A DNA stretch of 64,000 bases from Euphorbia lathyris (taxonomy: Eukaryota; Streptophyta; Magnoliopsida; Malpighiales; Euphorbiaceae): NCBI RefSeq assembly GCF_963576675.1, contig NC_088913.1, positions 78,491,001-78,555,000 of the forward strand, given 5' to 3'. Shown in pieces: positions 45,945 through 54,982 of the stretch (position 1 is its first letter; every line of letters begins with the position of its first letter). The notes beneath the pieces were generated by a model that had not been told where the DNA came from, searched no databases, and was given only the letters and a program-made list of their open reading frames with translations. Both the position numbers and the translations under genes were made by a program.

Positions 45945-46925
45945 TTAATTATTCATTATGCTACTGAATCTCTCGACCACTTGTTCATTCATTGCTCCTA
46001 TGCGAGATCGGTTTGGAATACGATTAGCTTGCTTCTAACCACGGTGATTACATGTTCAGGTACCTTTTCCACTTTCTTTTTGTCTTTGCTGCAGCAGTAA
46101 CTGCCGCGTCTCAGAGTCAAATTTTGGCGAGTTGCCGTCATCACGGCGCCATGGTTTATTTGGCATATCAGAAACAAGGCAATTTTCAACAGTGCGCTCC
46201 CTTCAATCCAAATGGTGCCCTCGCTGCTTTGTCATTTCATCAAGGAAGTGCATCAATTTAACCCGAGGCCGACTAGACCACCTGCTTCCCCTAATTTCAC
46301 TTTTGTGCGTTGGTCCCCTCCTTCTGCTGGATGGATAAAAGTAAACACAGATGGCTCTGCGAAAGGCTTTCCAGGACCAGCGAGCTCGGGCGGCATCTTC
46401 AGGAATTGCAGAGGTTTTCCGAAGGGATGTTTTGCTTTCCCTATTACACATGCGCATGCCCACATTGCTGAACTTAAAGCTGTGATTTTCGCAATCGACC
46501 TAGCGTGGGAGAAAGAATGGCGGAACTTGTGGATTGAATCAGACTCTACTTTTGTTATTAACTTGTTAAAGCAGCATTCTACTGCTGTCCCTTGGGCTGT
46601 CAAGCAAAATTGGCTCAGAGCTCTTGAACATGAACATTCTGATATCTCATATCTTTTGTGAAGGCAACCAGGTGGCTGATGCCTTATCTAATTTCGGCTA
46701 CAGCTTCTCCGCCATCACTTGGTGGCCCTCAGTGCCATCCTTTTGCTCCTCTTTTATTGTTAATGACCGTCTGAACATTTTTTACATTCGTTTCTCCTAA
46801 TCGTCTGTACATACATTTTTTATATTATTTATTTATTTAAGGGTTTGGAGTCTGTGAAAGCCTGAGGTGCCGACCTAGTTGGGATGTCAGGCTAACACAT
46901 CTCCTCGTCCTAGATCCTTATTAAA
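45945..46925 (+). mobile_element. 5'-truncated LINE tail: zinc-binding RT end and RNase H
   Basis: Starts in the reverse-transcriptase zinc-binding region (ESLDHLFIHCSYARSVWN, with small changes). The RNase H domain lies in one open stretch 46212-46661: WIKVNTDGSAKGFPGPASSG, HIAELKAVIFAIDLAW, LWIESDSTFVINLL. A frame break follows, then VADALSNF-like sequence, a 3' UTR (GGTGCCGACCTAGTTGGGAT) and a short A-rich end. The shared 3' UTR motif with 44872-45410 marks one LINE family, distinct from that at 43254. Confidence 0.85.
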
Positions 46926-47362
46926 AAATTATTCATTATGCTACAATAACCCAATATATCTAGTTGAATCGGCTTAATGTGATGATTGCTCCTATTTTCA
47001 TCTCGCAATATCTCATCAAGACATTTAATCAATTTGTTCTTCATTCTTTCACTGTATATAATATCAGTCACGCTTGTAGATATTACTTATTTGACTTCAT
47101 TAATATTTTCTAATAATTATATATTCTTGAATTTTGTAAGCAAGAAAAACCAACAAAAGAATGGAAAACAAAAATTAAGGGACAAAAATGATAATTAGGA
47201 GATATTTATCTTCCTCTTGTTTTTTTTTCCGAAAATATGAGAGAATGTCAAGATATAAGCATATAAAGAGGAGAGTGGAAATATATTTTGCCCATTAATT
47301 AAAATTTTTATTTTTTCTTAATGAAGTATTAAGTCATAAATTAATTTTAATTAAATTGAATT

Positions 47363-48078
47363 AAACCGCAAATGTAAGCACTCGGTACCAAAAACAAAAC
47401 GTTTTATAATTAATATGTGAAATTAATTCTATTAATTAGAATCATTATGCTCAACATTTGAGAATTTGAAGAGATTCAAATAATAATATTTTTTAATTAA
47501 TATTTTCCAACAACTTGTCCTATGATCATGTTTCATTTTCATCTGTTAAAAACACTTGAAATACTATCAATTTTGTACAAACCATAATATAATAGGTAAA
47601 AACTATATAAGCCAATGTTGCAAAAGCAATTATCTCAATATCCCATAATTAATGTACATTTTTAGGATTTTGAGCATCAAATTTTATTTTTATTTACTTC
47701 ATTTTGAATTGGTATCTAGCATAATCCAAATTCTTCAAGAATAAACATCTCATCAAGTGTATTAGAGACTTACAATCTCTTTGTTTAGAGAATTAGGAAA
47801 AAATAACTTCTTGATAATAATAATAATATAACATAAATTATAATTGAAATAAACTTAATGTTAAGTATAATATTTCAATACCCTTGGAAGTAATATGGGA
47901 AGTCCTAAGAAGCAACAATATAAAACTCATGGTAAAAAAAAAATGAAACTCGTGTGGATGAGAGATGAACACCCCCGGCATCCTACAGCTCATTGTGGTG
48001 ACTCCATTGAGGAACTATATATAATTTTTTTGGGTAAACTAGTTAATTAAAGTAACAAATGGACAAGGCTTGCGAAAT
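47363..48078 (+). repeat. Direct repeat block, copy c
   Basis: The counterpart of 43799-44518 with few differences. Its right part (from about 47836) matches the window start, and it continues into the intact upstream spacer of the CEP gene at 49326. Confidence 0.85.
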
Positions 48079-49229
48079 ACCCGGAGGAATCTCGAGGAAA
48101 AAAAACCTCACGGCTAGTACTTATTTGCATGAGGGAGTTTCTAAAGTAAGGGTTACTTGTTTGGAGGCATATTTTTGGCATTCGTAATGGGCATGATGAA
48201 CCCTGATTACACTAGCATATTATGAACCCATTTCTTTAATTATCCAATTTAGTTAAAATTTGTGTATTTAACACTTGAAATAAACCGAAAATTACTAATT
48301 GTTAAAACTTTAAAGTTATCTAAATGGGATTCATATATTCATTCATTACACTTTACACATTCATAATGGGTCCCTTTTACCGGGAGGAACCTCGAGGAAA
48401 AATAACCTCACGCCTAGTACTTATTTGCATGAGGGAGTTTCTAAAGTAACGGTTAATTGTTTGGAGGTATATTTTTGACATTCTTAATGGACATGAGGAA
48501 CAGTAATTACACTAGGCCCACTACATTATGAACTCATTTCTTTAATTACCTAATTAGTTAAAATTTGTGTATTTAACACTTGAAAAACACGGAAAGTTAC
48601 TGATTGTTAAAACTTTACACATTATACATTCATTCATGATTGGTCCCTTTTACTCCGGTGTGCATGTAGTTGCATTTTGTATCCTTTTTGAGGAATGGGT
48701 GTAGGTGGGAATATATCACTTATAACACAATATTGTTTACTCATGGCTTAAACCTTGTATGGGATACGGAGGTAATATATAGTGGTACAAGAAAAATTGA
48801 GTTAATATCTAGTGACTAAAGATCATTTGTATGTCGTTAGACCTGCTACACCTGGCTACAGCCTTAAACCCTAGAATATATCTTATTTGTCTTTAAACAA
48901 ATTAAATTTATAATCTAAATCTCACAAAATTTATTAGAAATAAATGAAGCTTAGTGAACTTTGTGTAACAACAGTAACTGTTGGCTAAAAAAAATAAAAA
49001 ATAATGAAAGAGGGAATAATTGGTTTTGTATTGTGGTGAAACTTAGAAAATTTACAAAAGGAAAGAAAATCTTTTTAATTAATTTTAAGATATAAAAGAA
49101 GGTATCATTCTTTTTGTTTTCTTCTTAAACATTGCAAAATTACAAAACAAATGAAATCCTCTTTTGCTGGTTTTCAGAATTCACATGCAATTCTTAGTGT
49201 TTAAGAATCAATAGGTGCCTCTCTTCCTC
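48079..49229 (+). repeat. CEP-unit upstream spacer, unit 6
   Basis: Matches 240-1394, including the internal tandem duplication (blocks starting CCGGAGGAATCTCG near 48079 and GGGAGGAACCTCGAGG near 48381). The relic of the second CEP gene is at 48810-48875. No open gene. Confidence 0.8.
48810..48875 (+). pseudogene. Relic CEP domain, unit 6
   Basis: Frame KDHLYVVRPATPGYSLKP then stop, the same truncated end (SLKP) as the relic at 981. This shared damage shows that units 1 and 6 descend from a common unit more recently than units 3 and 4. Confidence 0.62.
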
Positions 49230-49237
49230 TATAAATA
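49230..49237 (+). promoter_or_regulatory. TATA box of CEP copy 6
   Basis: TATAAATA, 96 bp before the ATG at 49326, in the same context as copies 2 and 3. Confidence 0.7.
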
Positions 49238-49325
49238 CCATAAGGTAGCCTCCTCTTTCTTCACTCTTCCTTCTTCAATATCATTTCCCTCTAAAAATTT
49301 CTACTCTTTCTTTCTTTCTTCCAAA

Positions 49326-49583
49326 ATGGCCAAAGTGAATGTAGTATTCATTCTTTTAATGTTGATGATATTTCAGTCCACAAATGGGAGAGTTTTGGAT
49401 GACAAAGACTGCATCAATCCACCTGTAGCTGTATCAATATCAAACCCAGATGCAATTTATCCACCTGCAACATCAGTACTTCCAGATGCTACAATATCAA
49501 TGGCTGAAGAAGAGCCTCAAGGTCATTTGTATGCCATGAGGCCTACTACACCTGGCCACAGTCCCGGAGTTGGCCACCGCTAG
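49326..49583 (+). CDS. CEP peptide-hormone precursor, copy 6 (intact)
   Basis: 85 residues: signal peptide (AKVNVVFILLMLMIF, cleavage after STNG), linker with LDDKDCINPPVAVS, and CEP domain AMRPTTPGHSPGVGH at 49533-49577, Arg, stop. Within the domain two codons carry silent changes against copies 2 and 3 (CCC for CCT at Pro11, GGA for GGT at Gly12), while the peptide is unchanged; this hints at purifying selection. An in-frame ATG at 49215 lies upstream of the TATA box and is not the start. Its single Cys (KDCINPP) is shared with copy 2. The Mutator-like element at 50662 sits about 1.1 kb downstream. Confidence 0.9.
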   Translation: MAKVNVVFILLMLMIFQSTNGRVLDDKDCINPPVAVSISNPDAIYPPATSVLPDATISMAEEEPQGHLYAMRPTTPGHSPGVGHR

Positions 49584-50661
49584 ACTATATCTTATTGCTC
49601 TTCAAATAAATGAAATTATAATGTATTACAAGAGAATTTTCATTACAAGTTTAGTTTAATTGTGTTTGATCATCTAGCTAGCCAATATTAGCTTGACTTG
49701 GATTACGATAACAGTGCTGTAACAAAAATTCAGTAAAAAACAATAATAATTGAATTGGGTCCATTAAATACTTAATAGCAGGTATAAAGAAGAATTCTCT
49801 AAATATGAACTTCAATTCTCACACTACATTGATCTAATATAGAGAAATGCAACACTTACATGCAAGTTTTATGTTTTTTAAAATTCAATCATAAAAATTA
49901 AGTAAATTTAATTTCACCTAAATAAAATTGCTTAAAAAAATCAAAACTTCTTGCTAAAACTCAATTAATTCATGTTCTTGATAAAGTAATCTTTACTTTA
50001 TTTGTTTTTACCATTGGATCAATTTTATATAATGGTAAAAACAAATAAAATAATGGTTACTTTGTTAAAATCAAAGTGATAAAAAACACCTTAATTAATA
50101 TATTGTTATTAGTATTATATTTTTTTCCAGCTTAGTACATCTAAAATACTAAACTTCCCTGAAAAGATCAATTTTCCCTTCAACTAGCTTAAACTTATAT
50201 TATTAATCTTCCTAAGTTCACATGGAAGAGTAAGAGAGAATTTTCGAAAATAGAAATATATATGAATTTACTAAAGACTAGGTGATAATAAATCAGTGTA
50301 AGTAAGTTCAAGGATGAATAGATCATTTTAAACAATTTTAGGAGGTTAATATATCACTTTAAGAAATTTCAACCAACTAAAAAGATACTATGTACCTAAG
50401 GGGCCAATTAGTTTTTTATACCATGTTCAAGGGGTTTCTAATGTGTTTAGCCGATTATTTATTGGAAATGGATAAGGTACAAAAATATCTTTATTATTAA
50501 CAATAAAAAATAATTTAACTCTAATATTATAAATGGTACAATTGAGACCCTAGCCTTAATCATGGCAACATGTGACTGTACCCGCAAATTTCAACACTTT
50601 CCAACCCTAATGGTATTAAAATTGTGTAAAAGGGTTTGGGATAAGAATGAGATAAAAAAAA
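49584..50661 (+). repeat. CEP-unit downstream spacer, unit 6
   Basis: Matches 30475-31605. It ends in GAGATAAAAAAAA, where the mobile-domain transposon inserted; the spacer resumes at 54460 (ATATTACTAGTGACATG). TAAAAAAAA at 50653-50661 is the left target duplication. Confidence 0.8.
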
Positions 50662-50932
50662 GTGGGTTACTAAACCTAGCCACTAATTTATACTTCTAGC
50701 CCCGTGAATTACCCGAACTACCCTTTGCACTAAATTTGAAAAAACCCAAAACCTCTCAAGAACCCTATACGATTTTTGCTCAAATCCGGACAAATTAGTG
50801 AACCGAATCATGGATGGTGACAGAAACCGTAAAGGAAAAGCTAAAGTGGTAAGATTTACCGCTTTATTTCGTTGATTTTTAGATCGAAATGAATCTGTGG
50901 GGGGTTTTTATAAATTCGTCGGAATCGCAGTC

Positions 50933-51151
50933 GGGCGTATGAGAATCACGCCCGATCTGCGGTTCGGGCGTATGAGTATCACGCCTGACCAGTGGCGCGG
51001 GCGTGATAGCCACATGCCCGCACCAATGGTAGGGCGTGATACGCATACGCCCGAACCACTGATCGGGCGTGATGCTCATACGCCCGCACCATTGATAGGG
51101 CGTGATGTTCATACGCCCGACCAGTGGTTCGGGCGTGATTCCCTTACGCCC
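50933..51151. repeat. 33-bp subterminal repeat array, left (7 units)
   Basis: Units of exactly 33 bp start at 50933 and run to 51151 (the last is 21 bp). Each has half-sites GGGCGTGAT or GGGCGTATG and their complements around 3 bp, then a 12-bp linker such as GACCAGTGGTTC that is itself nearly palindromic. The array lies in intron 1 of the PMD gene. Confidence 0.93.
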
Positions 51152-51479
51152 ACGTTGTTTTTTAATAAAAATTTATATTATTTAAAATTTTAGTAATTTA
51201 GTGTAATTTTATAATTTTAGTTTAATTTTAGTATAAATTTAGTATAGTATTAGCATGATTTTTACAATTTTATTCATTTAGGGTAATTTTATAAATTTAG
51301 TATAAATTTAGTATAATTTAGTATAAATTGATTATAACTTTAGTATAATTTTATAATTATAGTATAATTACAATTATTTACAATTGTATTAATTTAGTAG
51401 TATTTTAGCATAATTTTATAAATTTAGTATAATTTACATTATTTACAATTTTATTAATTTAGTGTACTTTTTTTTGTAG
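51152..51479 (+). repeat. AT-rich AGTATAATTT minisatellite, intron 1
   Basis: Degenerate repeats of TTTAGTATAATTTTATAA. The segment ends in the acceptor TTTTTTTGTAG before exon 2. No coding signal. Confidence 0.8.
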
Positions 51480-51834
51480 ACGGAGCGGCCTACTAGGGGT
51501 GGGAAATCCATCCCGTCATCTTCTCGTCGTCTAGATATGGACGGCGAGGATGATACACCACGGCATACGAGATTGCGTGGTATTGATTTTTCCGGTCGTA
51601 GGCGGAGAGGGGCTGCGACGGACTAGTTGAGGAGGGGATCGATTGTGGAGCAGCCCGATATTGATGGATCGGAGGGGGCGACCGATTATGATGACAGAGA
51701 GCCTGATAGCGATTCTTTTCAGGACTACCTGGATGTGGCAGCCCGGGCAGTGCGACAGTCTGCAGTTGCACATGATCGCGAGGTTGAGGAGAGCGATGAG
51801 CAGCCGACCCAACGCGTAGGAGGTCGTTTTGCGA

Positions 51835-52168
51835 GTACATGTATTTTTTATAATTTTAGTATAATTTTAGTATATTAGTATATTTTAGTATATTAGTATA
51901 TTTTAGTATATTTATAATTTTAGTATAACTTTAGTATAATTTAGGTATAATTTAGTATAATTTAGTATAATTTTAGTATAACTTTAGTATAATTTAGTAT
52001 AATTTAGTATAATTTTAGTATATTTTAGTATAATTTAGTATATTTTAGGATATTTTAGTATAATTTATTATAATTTTATAATTATAGTATAATTTAGTAT
52101 AATTTAGTATAATTTTAGTATATTTTAGTATAATTTAGTATATTTTAGTATAATTTTATAATGTTCAG
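51835..52168 (+). repeat. AT-rich AGTATAATTT minisatellite, intron 2
   Basis: More than 20 degenerate TTTTAGTATAATTTAGTATA units, the same family as intron 1, ending in the acceptor ATGTTCAG. The donor is GTACAT at 51835. Confidence 0.85.
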
Positions 52169-54182
52169 GGACAAGCAAACGTCCCAAAGCTAGTGAGGAC
52201 GAGAGCTGGGTAGTTACTGCACCGGTTGATGGTGGTCCCGTTGATGGTTCCGTGATTCCTATTTTTCTAGGACATGTTGCCTCACGGATGTTGGGAGGAG
52301 AGATTCGGTCGTTTCTGACATGCTACAACAGATCATCAGCATGCCGAGATTTGTGTCAGTGGTTTTCTGGTGCGTCACCCGAGGTAAGAATAATATAGTG
52401 TGTCAACATTTATTGTAATTTGTATTTTTAACTATAAACATAAAAAACATTCAATAATTGTATAAATTGTATATGTGTCATTTTACAGCTGAGGGAGATG
52501 ATCGAGAGGACTGGTTTGTCTCACCTTCCACAGACCATGTTTAAGAACCTCGACACTCCGTTATTGACTGCGTTCGTGGAGCGGTGGCAGCCCGATACGA
52601 ACTCCTTCCACATGCCGTTCGGGGAGATGACTATCCAGCTGCATGATGTGTGGCAGATTCTTCGGATCCCGATCAACAGTCCGATGGTGTCCGAGTCTCC
52701 CCCTACCGACGGGCTTCATGCCATGTGCATGATGATGTTTGGGGTGAGTCAGGTTGAGCTTCTGTTGCCGACCCGACATTTATGGGGTGGTGGAGGTGTA
52801 TTTGTTGGGGCTGTATAGGGGCTTCTCACTGAGGGTAGGGATGACGCTACTCGGGCCACAGCGTGGATGTGGCTTATGCTTGGATCCACTCTGTTTGTTG
52901 ACAAGAGTGGAGATAGGATTAGGCCGGCCCATCTTGCTGAGGTTTACAGCGGTGTCAGCGGGGCAGCTGGACTATCATGGGGGTCTGCTACACTAGCCAT
53001 GTTGTTCCGGCAGCTGGGGATAGCGAGCAGAGGAGACTGTTCAGGTATATACGGATGTTTGACCCTACTGCAGGCATGGATATACGAGTATTTCCAGTGT
53101 TCCGGCCACATAGAGGAGCTCACTTGATCCCAGCTGACCATGCCCGTGCACTGAGATGGGAGGTCGGGGTACCAGGCAAGACGACCACCCGAGTAGATAC
53201 CATACGCGGGCAGCTGGACCGTATGATGGCGGCAGAGGTATTTTATAAAATTTTAGAATTAATGTAAGTATTATTTATAGTATATTATTATTTTTTATTG
53301 ATTATTTTTTTTCCAGGTGACGTGGTTGCCTTATGGTCCTGTCCCTGATGATGATCGGCTTCGAGTGTCATACGCCGGTTGGATACGGTGTAGAGACATC
53401 GTCGAGCCGTATATGCCCGATCGAGCGTTGCGACAGGTCGGATATACTCAGCCTATCCCAGCTGAGCGTATTAGACCTGATAAAGCAGTACGACCATGGA
53501 GATCTATAGCGTATAAGCTCACGCATTCCTTAGTCACAGTTGAGGATACCTGGCGGAGATTTCCATCGGCTCGGGGCATTGATCGGAGGAGATGCCGACC
53601 AGTTGGATACGATCCCACTGCTTGTGATCCTGCTTATATGGACTGGTATAGGCGATATTCGCATCCCCATCTCCTTCATGCACCACAGGCTGGACCGGTA
53701 CAGCATGCTCGCGCCAACAACGAATTTGTAAGTTTATTATTATTTAATATTATTATTTAGTATTAGTTTATATGTGTTTAATTTTTAATATTTATTTATT
53801 ATTTTTTTTTACAGTGGGTTAGCTGGTTGTGGCGTGTCACCCAACTATCGGCTACCCACCGATCTGACGAGGATGTTCCACGGATTAAGAGGAAGATGAA
53901 TGAGTTTATGGATGCGTGACGTCGGGCGATCTGATTTTTTGTTGTAGAAATTCATACATTTAAACACTTTTTATTGTAGATATTATATTTACTCCTTTAC
54001 GTTTATAAATGTTTATGTTTATTAATGTTTATTTTAATTTTTATGTTTTTAAATTTTATTTGTTAAGTACAATTCTGTAGTTACAGGCTTAACGGCCTAT
54101 TTACGGGTTTAACGGCCTATTTATGGGTTTAATGAACTATTTACGGGGTTAAAAAGCTATTGTTTTTGCCAATCCGACACGC

Positions 54183-54335
54183 GGGCGTGTGGATATCACG
54201 CCTCACCGCGTGGTCGGACGTGATAGCCCCACGCCTCACCGCGTGGTCGGACGTGACAGCCAACTGCCCGACCTTGCGGTGAGGCGTGTAGAGATCACGC
54301 CCAACCACACGGTGAGGCGTGATAGACACACGCCC
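54183..54335. repeat. 33-bp subterminal repeat array, right (5 units)
   Basis: Same 33-bp period and half-site design as the left array (GGACGTGATAGCCCCACGCC with linker TCACCGCGTGGTC), diverged in the linker. It lies between the PMD stop codon and the right terminal repeat. Confidence 0.92.
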
Positions 54336-54459
54336 GCGTGTCGAGAGTGCAAAAAAAAATAGCTTTTTCCTCCCCAAAACCCATGAAAGGGTAATTTCGT
54401 CCTTTCACGGGGCTAGGGGTGGGAATTTGGGGCTGGGTTTAACAACACCCTAAAAAAAA

Positions 54460-54948
54460 TATTACTAGTGACATGTATAAAATAACACCTCATGTTACAT
54501 CCGTTTTATATCAAAATGAAGATTATCTTTGCACGAAAAAGAACCATTTATTTTTAATGTGTTTTATTTATTGATTATTTGAATAATTTAGAATTTTTGT
54601 TAGTTTTTGGATGGTTTATTAAATGTATGTTTCTTAAATTTGTAATTTGTTTGTTTTTGTTGGCGATATTTTCGAAATATCTCAATTTTCAATCTTGACA
54701 CGCTTGTGTAAGGTTAAAGAGTGGTAAAAATAATGTCCGCATTCCAGAGAAGCTAGTTCTCGAAGGGTAAAACGGTAATTGGATAAAATAAATGCATGTA
54801 CGACTTGAATTCTAAACGCAAAACGATTGACGACCGTTACAAGGACTGAAAATAAAATAAGGGCCTTGGTTCCGAACGTTGCTTGACAGGTGGGTCGGAA
54901 AACAATTCTTTAAAATATGGTACCGAAAACAAAAACAATAAAAGCAAC

Positions 54949-54982
<34 letters not shown>

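Larger units (their letters stand above)
44519..47362 (+). other. AT-rich insertion between the two direct repeats, holding two LINE tails
   Basis: Apart from the LINE fragments at 44872-45410 and 45945-46925, this is AT-rich DNA with no gene that I can recognise. Confidence 0.6.
50810..53919 (+). pseudogene. Plant mobile domain (PMD, MAIN/MAIL1-like) gene, six exons, lightly broken
   Basis: Exons, all with GT-AG introns and matching phases: 50810-50848, 51480-51834, 52169-52383, 52489-53237, 53317-53727, 53815-53919, about 624 codons. Exon 2 is acidic and disordered (SEGATDYDDREPDSDSFQDY). The PMD starts in exon 3 (PIFLGHVASRMLGGEIRSFL). Exon 4 carries its core: TPLLTAFVERWQPDTNSFHM, PFGEMTIQLHDVWQILRIPI, GSTLFVDKSGDRIRPAHL, LSWGSATLAMLFRQL. 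Exon 5 holds VTWLPYGPVPDDDRL and MPDRALRQVGYTQPIP. Damage: TAG at 51624, TAG at 52816, and a 1-bp loss near 53090 (exon 4 is 749 bp, one short of a multiple of three; the family continues FRPHRG in the next frame). PMD proteins occur in plant transposons and as domesticated nuclear proteins (MAIN, MAIL1); their biochemistry is unclear. This copy is transposon-borne and recently inactivated. Confidence 0.87.
50662..54450 (+). mobile_element. Mutator-like transposon carrying a plant mobile domain gene
   Basis: The 9-bp target duplication TAAAAAAAA (50653-50661 and 54451-54459) fills an empty site seen intact at 31591-31605. Terminal inverted repeats: plus-strand GTGGGTTACTAAACCTAGCC against minus-strand GGGTGTTGTTAAACCCAGCC, aligned without gaps, both reaching CTAGCCCCGTGAA about 37-50 bp in. 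Just inside lie two arrays of 33-bp repeats. The only gene is a spliced plant mobile domain (PMD) gene. No MURA-type transposase is visible, so the element is non-autonomous or relies on the PMD product in a way not known to me. Confidence 0.88.

Noticed and set aside
43799..48078. The two direct repeats as LTRs of a new retrotransposon
   Set aside because: No TG...CA ends, primer-binding site or polypurine tract, and the interior holds only plus-strand LINE tails.
51493..51840. 115- and 93-codon minus-strand open frames
   Set aside because: They are antisense to PMD exon 2, whose splice sites and family match on the plus strand are clear.
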